Assembly: GCF_030371825.1 (NCBI RefSeq)
Contig: NZ_JAUDDM010000001.1
Strand: one strand, 5' to 3'
Length of the DNA: 64,000 bases
From: Collinsella sp944321445
GTDB taxonomy: Bacteria; Actinomycetota; Coriobacteriia; Coriobacteriales; Coriobacteriaceae
Translations under genes and position numbers: made by a program
Notes under the pieces: generated by a model
What the model was told of the DNA's origin: nothing
What the model saw: only the letters and a program-made list of their open reading frames with translations
Databases searched by the model: none
Shown: positions 42,332-50,374 of the stretch, piece after piece
Layout of the letters: each line of letters opens with the position of its first letter
Numbering within the stretch: the stretch's first letter is position 1

Positions 42332-44205
42332 ACGTAGCCTACGAAAACCGCTTTGCCGATATTGAGCCGCTCCTTCCCCGTGTCGAGAAGCCCAGCCGCT
42401 ACATCGATCACGAGTGGGGAACCCTCGCGAAACCGGAAGCCGACTACCGCGCCTGCCTCATCTACCCCGATGTCTATGAGGTTGGCCTGCCCAACCAGGG
42501 CATCGCCATCCTCTATGCCGCACTGAATGCGCAGGATGGCATCTCGTGCGAGCGCGGCTATGTGCCGTGGGTGGATATGGCGGACGCCATGCGCGAAGCG
42601 GGCGTGCCCCTGCTTTCGCTCGAAGGCGCGGCACCGGTTGCGTCGTTTGATCTTGTCGGTCTGCATCTTCCTCACGAGATGGCCTGCACGAACTGCCTGG
42701 AGGCTCTCGACCTTGCCGGCATTCCGCTGTTGAGCGCGGAGCGCGGGGAGGATGACCCCCTGGTCGTCTCCGGCGGCCCTTCCGTATACAATCCCGAACC
42801 CCTCGCCCCCTTCATCGATGCGTTTTTGATCGGAGAAGGGGAGGAGCACATCGTCGAGGTGTGCCGAGCTCACCAGCGTCTGCGCGATGCGGGCGCCACG
42901 CGCTCCCAGATCCTTCGTGAACTTGCGACGATTCCCGGGACGTATGTTCCGAGCCTCTACGACGTCGTGGTCGATGAGACTTCGACCGAGCACGGCTATG
43001 CCATACCGAAGCCCGGCGGGGACGCTTCCCCCATGGTATATAAACGCGTTGCCGCCAACTTCGCTCATACCGACCCCGTGCCCCAATCGGTCGTACCGTA
43101 CGCGCAGCTTGTGCACGACCGCTTGTCCATCGAGGTTCTGCGCGGATGCGCGCGCGGGTGCCGTTTCTGCCAGGCGGGCATGACGTATCGGCCTGTTCGC
43201 GAGCGCACGCCCGACCAGATCGTTGCTGCGGTTGCGCGCGGACTCGAAAAAACTGGATACGATGAGGTGTCGCTGACGTCGCTTTCGACGACGGACCACT
43301 CCTGCTGCCCCGAAATCCTTGCACGCCTGAACCGCGCTCTCTCCGAAACGGGCACCCGCGTGTCCATCCCCTCGCAGCGTCTCGACTCCTTCGGCATCGA
43401 GATGGCAGCTCAGGTTGCCGGCGAGAAGAAGGGCGGCCTCACCTTTGCCCCGGAGGCCGGAAGCCAGCGCCTGCGTGACGTCATCAACAAGAACGTGACG
43501 GAAGACGACCTCGAACGTGCGACCCGTGCCGCGTTCGCCGCCGGCTGGCGCCGCTGCAAGCTGTATTTCATGATGGGTTTGCCCAGCGAGACCGATGAGG
43601 ACATCGTCGCCATAGCACAGCTTGCCGATCGCACCTATGAGATCGCGCGCGAAGTCGTACCCCCCGCGCAGCGTGGCGGTGTGTCCGTCTCGATTTCCTG
43701 CTCGGTGTTCATCCCTAAGGCTGCAACGCCCTTCCAGTGGTGCGCGCAGACGCCCGACGATGAGGTCAAACGCCGTCAGCAGCTGCTGCTCCACAGCGTG
43801 AAGAACCGCTCTGTCCGCGTGCACTACCACGATGCGGACACCTCGCTGCTTGAAGCCGTACTCTCGCGCGGCGGCCGCGATATCGCCCCTGTGGTCCTGG
43901 GCGCTTGGAAGCGCGGCGCACGGTTCGACGCCTGGACCGAACAGTTCGACCTGGCCCGCTGGGAAGATGCTGCCCGCGACGCCGGCATCGACCTGCGCGC
44001 GGTTGCCCAAACGCCGTATTCCCTCGACGCGCGTCTGCCGTGGGAGCACATCAGCACCGGTGCGAGCCGTGGCTTTCTTCAGCGTGAGTACCGCCGGGCG
44101 CTTGCGGGCGAGACCACGCCGGATTGCACTCGCACCTCATGCACGGGTTGCGGCATCTGCCCGACCTTACATGTTGAAAACGTATTGGCAGGTGAGCGCT
44201 CATGA
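42328..44205 (+). CDS. TIGR03960-type radical SAM protein
   Basis: Protein of 625 aa. The N-terminal half has a B12-binding-like fold (YPDVYEVGLPNQGIAILYAAL; LVVSGGPSVYNPEPLAPFID). The radical SAM cluster motif CARGCRFC (Cx3Cx2C) is near residues 273-280, followed by QAGMTYRPVRERTPDQI and LTFAPEAGSQRLRDVINKN. The C terminus has a second Cys cluster, CTRTSCTGCGICPTLHVEN. This family is nearly always next to a TIGR03936 partner, as here, and close to rplU-rpmA. The reaction is unknown; a tRNA or ribosome modification role is suggested only by context. Confidence 0.85.
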   Translation: MNVAYENRFADIEPLLPRVEKPSRYIDHEWGTLAKPEADYRACLIYPDVYEVGLPNQGIAILYAALNAQDGISCERGYVPWVDMADAMREAGVPLLSLEGAAPVASFDLVGLHLPHEMACTNCLEALDLAGIPLLSAERGEDDPLVVSGGPSVYNPEPLAPFIDAFLIGEGEEHIVEVCRAHQRLRDAGATRSQILRELATIPGTYVPSLYDVVVDETSTEHGYAIPKPGGDASPMVYKRVAANFAHTDPVPQSVVPYAQLVHDRLSIEVLRGCARGCRFCQAGMTYRPVRERTPDQIVAAVARGLEKTGYDEVSLTSLSTTDHSCCPEILARLNRALSETGTRVSIPSQRLDSFGIEMAAQVAGEKKGGLTFAPEAGSQRLRDVINKNVTEDDLERATRAAFAAGWRRCKLYFMMGLPSETDEDIVAIAQLADRTYEIAREVVPPAQRGGVSVSISCSVFIPKAATPFQWCAQTPDDEVKRRQQLLLHSVKNRSVRVHYHDADTSLLEAVLSRGGRDIAPVVLGAWKRGARFDAWTEQFDLARWEDAARDAGIDLRAVAQTPYSLDARLPWEHISTGASRGFLQREYRRALAGETTPDCTRTSCTGCGICPTLHVENVLAGERS

Positions 44206-45020
44206 GCGATCCGCGCGCACAAACCCTCTTCCGCCTTCGCTGCGCCTTCGTGAAGCATGGTCGTTTGGCCTACCTCGGACATCTTGAAGTGCTTCACACC
44301 ATCGAGCGCATCGTTCGGCGCGCCGGTCTCCCGTTCGCTGTGACCCAGGGATTCTCTCCCCACATGCGCGCAGGGTTCGCCTCCGCGCTTCCCGTGGGAA
44401 CCTCTTCGGACGCCGAGTATTTCGATCTGTTCATGACCGAGTTCGTGCCCGTGCCCGATGCGCTGGAGCGCCTGCGTGCTGCGGCGCCCATCGATCTGGC
44501 TCCGACCGCCGTTTGCTATATCGATGTGCACGCCCCGGCGCTCACCGCTGCCATCACGCGCGTGATGTATCGCATCGCAATCGACGTCGCAGATGGCTAC
44601 GATATCGCACCCGAGCGCATCGACGCCGCGATTGCGCAGCTCAAGGAGCAGGGGAGCATACCCTACGAGCGCGGCAGGAAACACAAGGTGCTCGATCTGG
44701 CCTCGACACTCGTCTCGTGGAAGTTGTCGGCGCTGAGCGATGGAGGCCTGGAGCTCACGCTCGACACCCACATCAGCAACGACGGGTCCCTGCGTCCCGA
44801 AATCCTGCTTTCCGCGACCGATCGCTTGCTGCTTGGCTGTGCAGAAGATGAAGGTCCTATTGTTTCCACAGGAATTCAGAATCTTCGTACCATAAGGCGC
44901 TATGCTATATGCCGGACTGCCCAGTACGTGGAGGACGCTGACGGATCCCTCTTGAGTCCTTTGCGTACCGACGAGACACCCTCTGCTCCCAAATCCGTCT
45001 CGTCTGTGCCGTCCTTGTGA
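44202..45020 (+). CDS. TIGR03936 / DUF2344 radical SAM-associated protein
   Basis: Protein of 272 aa overlapping the radical SAM gene by 4 bp (ATGA). RLRCAFVKHGRLAYLGHLEVLHTIERIVRRAGLP and FSPHMRAGFASALPVGTSSDAEYFD are the DUF2344 signature. In several genomes this domain is fused to the TIGR03960 protein, which implies one complex. The C-terminal ~40 residues are Ser-rich and variable. A clear promoter for rplU follows the stop. Confidence 0.85.
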   Translation: MSDPRAQTLFRLRCAFVKHGRLAYLGHLEVLHTIERIVRRAGLPFAVTQGFSPHMRAGFASALPVGTSSDAEYFDLFMTEFVPVPDALERLRAAAPIDLAPTAVCYIDVHAPALTAAITRVMYRIAIDVADGYDIAPERIDAAIAQLKEQGSIPYERGRKHKVLDLASTLVSWKLSALSDGGLELTLDTHISNDGSLRPEILLSATDRLLLGCAEDEGPIVSTGIQNLRTIRRYAICRTAQYVEDADGSLLSPLRTDETPSAPKSVSSVPSL

Positions 45021-45050
45021 ATTAGCAGGGCGAATGCGATTTCGCTCTGT

Positions 45051-45078
45051 TGACGCACGCAAAACCTCCTGTTAGGAT
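45051..45078 (+). promoter_or_regulatory. rplU promoter
   Basis: TTGACG (45051-45056) and TAGGAT (45073-45078) are separated by 16 bp, and the rplU ATG is ~40 bp downstream. The short leader shows GAAGGG but no obvious L21 autoregulatory stem. Confidence 0.65.
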
Positions 45079-45118
45079 ATTCGGCTGTTGCACTAACTGA
45101 TGCATGAAGGGCAAAACA

Positions 45119-45475
45119 ATGTACGCAATCGTTACAACCGGCGGCAAGCAGTATAAGGTCGCCACCGATGATGTTCTGAACGTCGAGAAGATCGAGGGCG
45201 AGGTCGGCGATAAGGTCGAGCTTCCCGTCATCTTCCTGAACGACGGCAAGAAGATCGTCACGGATCCTGCCAAGCTTGCGAAGGCTAAGGTCACTGCTGA
45301 GATCGTCGAGCAGTTCAAGGGTGAGAAGCAGCTTGTCTTCAAGTTCCATAAGCGCAAGCGCTATCGTCGCCTCAAGGGTCATCGCCAGCAGCTGACTCGT
45401 CTGAAGATCACGAAGGTCCAGGCCACCTCGCGCGCCAAGAAGGCTGCCGAGGCCGAGGCTCCCGCGGCTGAGTAA
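45119..45475 (+). CDS. rplU: Ribosomal protein bL21
   Basis: Protein of 118 aa. MYAIVTTGGKQYKVATDDVLNVEK is the standard L21 start, which decides ATG 45119 over the in-frame ATG 15 bases upstream; GAAGGG lies seven to eight bases before it. FKFHKRKRYRRLKGHRQQLTRLKIT is the 23S-binding basic region. An Ala/Glu tail of ~15 residues extends past the usual end. It is followed by rpmA after 32 bp. Confidence 0.97.
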   Translation: MYAIVTTGGKQYKVATDDVLNVEKIEGEVGDKVELPVIFLNDGKKIVTDPAKLAKAKVTAEIVEQFKGEKQLVFKFHKRKRYRRLKGHRQQLTRLKITKVQATSRAKKAAEAEAPAAE

Positions 45476-45507
45476 CCGCTTGAACTGAAGAAAGAAGGTA
45501 ACCAGAC

Positions 45508-45765
45508 ATGGCACACAAAAAAGGTCTCGGTTCGTCCCGTAATGGCCGCGACTCCCACGCTCAGCGACTCGGCTGCAAGCGTTTCGCCGGCCAGACCGTG
45601 AAGTGCGGCACCATCCTCGTCCGTCAGCGCGGCACGCACATCCACCCGGGTGCTAACGTCGGTCGCGGCAAGGACGACACCCTGTTCGCCCTCGTTGACG
45701 GCACGGTCGAGTACACGCGTGGCATCAAGCACCGCGTGAGCGTTCGTCCGACTGTCACCGCGTAA
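45508..45765 (+). CDS. rpmA: Ribosomal protein bL27
   Basis: Protein of 85 aa beginning MAHKKGLGSSRNGRDSHAQRLG. The mature-type N terminus that reaches the peptidyl-transferase centre starts at once, with no Firmicute-style cleaved leader. FAGQTVKCGTILVRQRGT and HPGANVGRGKDDTLFAL follow. AAGAAGG precedes the ATG. A terminator follows 28 bp after the stop, closing rplU-rpmA. Confidence 0.97.
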   Translation: MAHKKGLGSSRNGRDSHAQRLGCKRFAGQTVKCGTILVRQRGTHIHPGANVGRGKDDTLFALVDGTVEYTRGIKHRVSVRPTVTA

Positions 45766-45793
45766 CGACGCCCTTCACATTTACGCATCTTTT

Positions 45794-45827
45794 GAAGGCC
45801 CTTGGACGAAACCCAAGGGCCTTCTTC
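45794..45827 (+). terminator. Terminator after rpmA
   Basis: 12-bp stem GAAGGCCCTTGG / CCAAGGGCCTTC with a 7-base loop, then TTCT. The stem is strong and the U-tract short. It separates rplU-rpmA from obgE. Confidence 0.75.
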
Positions 45828-45895
45828 TATGATGAAGAGACGCGAGGCGAATTCATGTGCCCGCGCGCGATTCCACCCGATCGAAAGGGGGCGCC

Positions 45896-47263
45896 ATGCC
45901 TCAGTTTACCGATATCTGTCGCATCAACGTCAAAGGTGGCGACGGCGGAGCCGGCTGCATGTCGTTTCGCCGGGAGGCCTACGTCCCCAAGGGCGGCCCC
46001 GATGGCGGAGACGGCGGTCGCGGCGGCAACGTCGTGATCCAGGCGTCCGCTCAGCTGTCTTCGCTGGTTGACTACCGCTTCAAGCATCATTTCCGCGCAG
46101 AGCGCGGCACGCACGGCCAGGGCTCCCGTCGCGACGGCAAAAACGGCGAGGACTTGATTCTCAAGGTTCCTATGGGCACCGTCGTGCGCGAGCTCGACCC
46201 CGAGACGCAGGAGGTCCTGTTCGATATCGCCGACCTCACGCATGACGGGGAGCGCGTCATCGTCGCCCCAGGTGGTACCGGCGGTCGTGGAAACACGCAC
46301 TTCGTGACCTCCACGCGCCGTGCACCGGCATTCGCCGAAAAGGGTGAGCCCGCCGAGGAGCACTGGATCGAGCTTGAGATGAAACTCATGGCCGATGCCG
46401 CGCTGGTCGGCATGCCGAGTGTCGGCAAGTCCTCGCTGATCGCACGCATGAGCGCCGCGCGCCCCAAAATCGCTGACTATCCGTTCACCACGCTCGTCCC
46501 GAACTTAGGCATGGTGCGCGCCGGCGACTACTCCTATGTCGTTGCCGACGTTCCCGGCCTCATCGAAGGTGCGAGCACCGGGCGCGGCCTGGGCCATCAG
46601 TTCCTCCGCCACATCGAGCGTACGGCACTCATCATGCATGTCATCGATATCACGGGGGGATTCGAGGGGCGCGATCCCATCGAGGACTACCGCATCATCA
46701 ACGATGAGCTCGCGGCGTACGCGAGCGAGCTAGCCGACCGTCCTCAGGTGGTCGTGGCCAACAAGTGCGATGTGTCGGGCATGACCGAGAGGGTCGCCGA
46801 GCTCAAGCGCGTCGTGCTTGAAGACGGGCATGACTTCTTCGCCGTTTCCGCCCTGACCGGCGCGGGCATGCAGACGCTCATGCTCGCAGTGGGCGAGCGC
46901 GTAGCCGAGCTCCGCAAAGCGCTTGCGGAAAGCGATGAGCCGGCAGAAGATTTCACCGAGCTCTGGGAGCGACGCCGCCATGCACGCGATCGCGCCTTCA
47001 CAGTTGTGCCGGAAGGGGAGCGCATTTGGCGCGTGCTGGGCAAGGGCGTGGAGCGCCTGTGCGTCCAGACCGACTGGGAAAACGAAGATGCGGTCATCTA
47101 CCTGCAACATCGCTTCTCGCGCATCGGAGTTGACGATGCACTCGAGGCAGCGGGCTGCGAGGCGGGAGACGAGGTGCGCATTGCCGGGTATTCCTTTGCC
47201 TACGAGGGTGCGGACGCCGACCCGTTCATCGACGATGATGACATCGATGAGGAGGTCGAGTAG
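45896..47263 (+). CDS. obgE: GTPase ObgE/CgtA
   Basis: Protein of 455 aa from ATG 45896 after GAAAGGGGG. The glycine-rich Obg domain (residues 1-160) contains KGGDGGAGCMSFRREAYVPKGGPDGGDGGRGG. The G domain has GMPSVGKSSLI, DVPGLIEGAS and NKCD. A C-terminal OCT domain (about 350-430) and an acidic tail (DPFIDDDDIDEEVE) end the chain. Obg works in 50S assembly and stress signalling. nadD starts 2 bp after the stop. Confidence 0.96.
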   Translation: MPQFTDICRINVKGGDGGAGCMSFRREAYVPKGGPDGGDGGRGGNVVIQASAQLSSLVDYRFKHHFRAERGTHGQGSRRDGKNGEDLILKVPMGTVVRELDPETQEVLFDIADLTHDGERVIVAPGGTGGRGNTHFVTSTRRAPAFAEKGEPAEEHWIELEMKLMADAALVGMPSVGKSSLIARMSAARPKIADYPFTTLVPNLGMVRAGDYSYVVADVPGLIEGASTGRGLGHQFLRHIERTALIMHVIDITGGFEGRDPIEDYRIINDELAAYASELADRPQVVVANKCDVSGMTERVAELKRVVLEDGHDFFAVSALTGAGMQTLMLAVGERVAELRKALAESDEPAEDFTELWERRRHARDRAFTVVPEGERIWRVLGKGVERLCVQTDWENEDAVIYLQHRFSRIGVDDALEAAGCEAGDEVRIAGYSFAYEGADADPFIDDDDIDEEVE

Positions 47264-47265
47264 CC

Positions 47266-47955
47266 ATGGCTGCTGCCCCGCTCCATCTTCCCGAACTTGG
47301 CGCCGACGCTTCGCGTGATTACCGTCTGGGCATCATGGGCGGCACGTTCGATCCCATTCACTACGGTCACTTGGTAACTGCCGAGCAGGCACGAGAGGCG
47401 CTGGATCTCGATTTGGTGCTGTTCATGCCTGCCGGGCGACCGGCATTCAAGCTCGATGCGGACGTTTCGGATGCAGAGGATCGCTATGCCATGACGATTT
47501 TGGCAACTGCCGCGAACTCCGCATTCGATGCGAGCCGTTTCGAGATCGACCGCGAGGGCGTCACCTACACAATCGACACCCTTCGTGCGCTACGCGAGTA
47601 CTACCCTGATAACGTCAAGCTCTTCTTCATCACCGGAGCTGACGCGATCTTAGACCTTGCCACGTGGCACGATGCCGAAGGAATGGCAAAGTTCGCCACG
47701 TTCATCGCCGCAACGCGACCGGGCTACGATATCGATCAGGCTCGCGCGCGACTTACGAACTCCGGCGTTGCCTTTGACGTCCGCTACATCGAGATTCCCG
47801 CACTCGCCATCAGCTCAACGAACATTCGCGAGCGCGTGAGCCGCGGTAAGAGCGTGCGGTATCTCACGTCGGAATCTGTTATTGGCTACATTCGTAAAAA
47901 CGGCCTGTACAATAGACACGTGATCGAGCGCGTTGACGGCGCTCAGGCGCACTAG
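47266..47955 (+). CDS. nadD: Nicotinate-nucleotide adenylyltransferase
   Basis: Protein of 229 aa. LGIMGGTFDPIHYGHLVTAEQA holds the HxGH nucleotidyl-transferase motif. The late AISSTNIRERVSRGKSVRYL contains the second ATP-binding signature. It adenylates nicotinate mononucleotide to deamido-NAD, upstream of nadK in the same window. The first ~20 residues before YRLGIMG are extra; the start at 47266 is close behind obgE. obgE-nadD-yqeK-rsfS is the standard Gram-positive order. Confidence 0.93.
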   Translation: MAAAPLHLPELGADASRDYRLGIMGGTFDPIHYGHLVTAEQAREALDLDLVLFMPAGRPAFKLDADVSDAEDRYAMTILATAANSAFDASRFEIDREGVTYTIDTLRALREYYPDNVKLFFITGADAILDLATWHDAEGMAKFATFIAATRPGYDIDQARARLTNSGVAFDVRYIEIPALAISSTNIRERVSRGKSVRYLTSESVIGYIRKNGLYNRHVIERVDGAQAH

Positions 47956-47973
47956 AGAGGAAGTGACCTGCCG

Positions 47974-48585
47974 GTGCAGGAATACCGTGACATCGAGGAT
48001 AAGAAGGCGTATCTCGCACGCATGCGTGAGATGCTCGATGTGCGCATGGCAGACAAAACGAAGCGCCGCAATCATTCGCTCGGGGTCGCGCGCACCGCGA
48101 AAAAGCTTGCGAAGACCTATGGTGTCGATCCGTTCCTTGCCGAGGCAGCCGGCCTTGTGCATGACTGGGATAAGGTACTCGACAAACCCGAGCTTCTGGC
48201 TCGCGCAGCGCAGTACAGCATCCCGGTTGCGGGGTCTCCCACCAACGCCGTGGCCCTTCTGCACGGACCCGTTGCCGCCGTCGAGCTCCCACAGTTGTTT
48301 CCCGAGCTTCCGCCCGAGGTGTTTCAGGCCGTTGCGCGCCACACTTCTGCCGCTGAGGACATGACCGACTTGGATATGGTCGTGTTCATTGCCGACGCTA
48401 TCGAACCCATGCGCAAAGGCGACTATGCCGACCGCTTGCGCAAGAGCGTGGGCAAGGTTGATTTGAAACATCTGTTCTTTGATTGCTTCGCACAGGGACT
48501 CGAGTATGTTATTAGCACGCGGCGCTACATGTACCCCACCGCGATTTCGATTTACAACCGCTATGCGCTCGAACTCGGGTGCTAG
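47974..48585 (+). CDS. yqeK: YqeK-type HD-domain bis(5'-nucleosyl)-tetraphosphatase
   Basis: Protein of 203 aa, GTG start with AGGAAG about ten bases upstream. HD-fold ligands are the His of NHSLGVARTA, the HD of LVHDWDKVL, the His of LLHGPVAA and of VARHTSAAEDMT, and the Asp of IADAIEP. YqeK enzymes split diadenosine tetraphosphate symmetrically. The gene overlaps nothing and lies 18 bp after nadD and 11 bp before rsfS. Confidence 0.9.
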   Translation: MQEYRDIEDKKAYLARMREMLDVRMADKTKRRNHSLGVARTAKKLAKTYGVDPFLAEAAGLVHDWDKVLDKPELLARAAQYSIPVAGSPTNAVALLHGPVAAVELPQLFPELPPEVFQAVARHTSAAEDMTDLDMVVFIADAIEPMRKGDYADRLRKSVGKVDLKHLFFDCFAQGLEYVISTRRYMYPTAISIYNRYALELGC

Positions 48586-48596
48586 AAAGGCTCCTT

Positions 48597-49055
48597 ATGA
48601 CTGACGACACCATTTCTGTAACCGACACCTCCGACGAGCTCGTTCATGCCAAAAGCTACACGGTCTCTTCTGACCGAACGGCCGCTGGCGCTTCGTCTGC
48701 TGGCATCGATTCCGAAGAGGTCGCCCGCACTGCAGCCTATGCTGCATCTGCCAAGAAGGCCGAGGATATCGTCGTGCTTGAGCTCGGCACGCTTTCCGAT
48801 GTGTGCGACTATTTCGTGATCGCTACCGGATCCAACAAGCGCCTTGCCGACGCCGTCGTCGACGAGGTGGAGGAGAAGGTTGCCGCCTCCTGCGGTGAGC
48901 ACCCCATCTCCATTGAGGGTCGCGATGAAGGCACGTGGATCCTCATGGACTACGGCTCGGTCATCGTGCACGTTTTCACGCCCGAGGCGCGCGACTACTA
49001 CCGTCTCGAAAAACTCTGGGGCGACGCTCCCGCCCTCCAGCTCGACCTCGACTAA
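48597..49055 (+). CDS. rsfS: Ribosomal silencing factor RsfS
   Basis: Protein of 152 aa. ATG 48597 follows GAAAGG. The RsfS core is in the second half: KKAEDIVVLELGTLSDVCDYFVIATGSNKRL and GTWILMDYGSVIVHVFTPEARDYYRLEKLWGDAP. About 40 extra N-terminal residues are Ser/Thr-rich and not part of the family. It binds bL14 and keeps 50S from joining 30S when nutrients are short. The first copy of the 36-bp repeat begins 20 bp after its stop. Confidence 0.94.
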   Translation: MTDDTISVTDTSDELVHAKSYTVSSDRTAAGASSAGIDSEEVARTAAYAASAKKAEDIVVLELGTLSDVCDYFVIATGSNKRLADAVVDEVEEKVAASCGEHPISIEGRDEGTWILMDYGSVIVHVFTPEARDYYRLEKLWGDAPALQLDLD

Positions 49056-49074
49056 CCCCACCACCCTCTCCGGC

Positions 49075-49164
49075 TGTCCTCTCTGGGGACGGGGGTGCCA
49101 GGGGACATTTTGTCTCCATTGGGGACGGGGGTCGTTGGGGACATTTTGTCCCCTTTTGGGACAG
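49075..49164 (+). repeat. REP-like 36-bp tandem repeat, left cluster (two units)
   Basis: Two units start at 49084 and 49120, 36 bp apart. Each has TGGGGACGGGGGT, four variable bases, then a hairpin. Unit 2 is perfect: GGGGACATTTTGTCCCC at 49137-49153, followed by TTTT and GGGACAG. Unit 1's hairpin has one changed base (TGTCTCC). The cluster starts just after the rsfS stop and can act as its terminator. It is inverted with respect to the copy at 50307-50360. Confidence 0.85.
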
Positions 49165-49533
49165 ACCTCATATATGTCTAACGTATATACGCCCGTTTGG
49201 CGCCTTTGCGTCAAGCGGGCGCTTTACAAGAACAGCCACTTTGATATGAATGGTAAAACGGAATCTTTTAGCGTTCATTCATGTGAGTTCTGTGTTAATC
49301 GTCAGGCTCACCCGCTGCGAAAGCACTCGCTTTGAAAGCAATCCTTGTGCTCTGCCTCATTATCTACCTCGCATTTTTACTTGCTGTTTGAATCGTGTCG
49401 GATTGTTCCCCTCTGTATGTCATGCCTTTGTTAGGGCTCACGCATTATTTGTTTGAAGCGCTGCGTACCCTAAGCACGAGAAGACCGTACTTCCCATCCG
49501 CTTCATAGGTATGAGTTTTTGGAGGCGCTTCAT
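49165..49533. other. Low-GC non-coding stretch before the RAYT gene
   Basis: About 370 bp, visibly richer in A and T than the surroundings and without a convincing gene. Short open frames (for example 49250-49456) have no ribosome site or protein character. GGAGG at 49521-49525 is the ribosome site of the RAYT gene. The low GC matches that gene, so the stretch probably moved with it. Confidence 0.5.
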
Positions 49534-50280
49534 ATGCCAAGAGATAGACGCCAGAAATCTGAGAGCGGCTTTTTCCATGTGGTGCTCAAAGGCGATGGAA
49601 ACATGGATCTCTTCGACAACGACAAAGATCGCGGTAAATTCCTACATATACTCGACGATGTTATCCGATTATTTAAGGTAGAGATCATCGCTTGGTGCCT
49701 TATGAGCAACCACATACATTTGCTTTTGGATGACCCGGATGATGAACTCAGCGACTGTATCCATCGTATTGCGACAAGTTATGCCGTCTATTACAACGAT
49801 ACGATTCATCGGAAGGGATCGGTTTTCCAGGACCGATTCTTCAGCGCTCCAGTTGAATCAGATGAGCAGCTCGTAACGTGCACATTCTATATTCACGATA
49901 ATCCGCTTAATGGCATGGGAATTCATCCTGCAAGGTACCAATGGTGTAGCTACCATGAATATATTTCTGTTCCCGAGAGAACGAGAACAGACCTGCTTCT
50001 GGATATGCTTGGAGGCATCGAACAATTCATCGCAGCAAGCGAAGACCGTCGACGCAAGACATATTATATGGTGGAAGGCAAAACTATTCCCGATGATGAC
50101 ATTGCAAATGCGGCGCGTGCTGTTCTCGGAAACATTGAACCCGCGTCGGTCGGGAAACTTGCAAAAGATGTGCGCGCCCCATTAATTAAAAAGCTCCGTG
50201 ATATTGGTCTTTCGGTTCGCCAAATTGAGCGAATTACAGGAGCGGAAAAGAAAATGATCGTGAGAGATTGCGCGACATGA
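49534..50280 (+). CDS. REP-associated tyrosine transposase (RAYT, Y1/HUH family)
   Basis: Protein of 248 aa. ATG 49534 lies eight bases after GGAGG; an in-frame TTG upstream overlaps that site. HUH motif SNHIHLLL (His60, His62) follows IIAWCLM. RKGSVFQDRFFSAPVE and YIHDNPLNGMGIHPARYQWCSY are RAYT hallmarks; Tyr119 in YIHDNP is the likely nucleophile. A C-terminal helix-turn-helix (LRDIGLSVRQIERITGAEKK) may bind the repeat. Base composition is clearly lower in GC than its neighbours, a sign of transfer. Inverted copies of the 36-bp-type hairpin repeat flank it, as expected if these are its substrates. Confidence 0.88.
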   Translation: MPRDRRQKSESGFFHVVLKGDGNMDLFDNDKDRGKFLHILDDVIRLFKVEIIAWCLMSNHIHLLLDDPDDELSDCIHRIATSYAVYYNDTIHRKGSVFQDRFFSAPVESDEQLVTCTFYIHDNPLNGMGIHPARYQWCSYHEYISVPERTRTDLLLDMLGGIEQFIAASEDRRRKTYYMVEGKTIPDDDIANAARAVLGNIEPASVGKLAKDVRAPLIKKLRDIGLSVRQIERITGAEKKMIVRDCAT

Positions 50281-50306
50281 TGCTATCGGATGTGAAGGAG
50301 CCAGAC

Positions 50307-50360
50307 CTGTCCCAAAAGGGGACAAAATGTCCCCTGGCACCCCCGTCCCCAGAGAGGACA
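50307..50360 (-). repeat. REP-like repeat, right copy (one unit, inverted)
   Basis: On the minus strand it reads TGTCCTCTCTGGGGACGGGGG, then TGCCA, then the perfect hairpin GGGGACATTTTGTCCCC (50318-50334), then TTTTGGGACAG. It is the inverted match of the left cluster. It lies 14 bp beyond the dinB stop in dinB's sense, so hairpin plus TTTT can end the dinB message. Confidence 0.85.
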
Positions 50361-50374
50361 CGTCCAGAGACAGA

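Noticed and set aside
49250..49456. A small gene before the RAYT
   Set aside because: No ribosome site, Cys/Arg-rich random-like composition, and no similarity to known small proteins.
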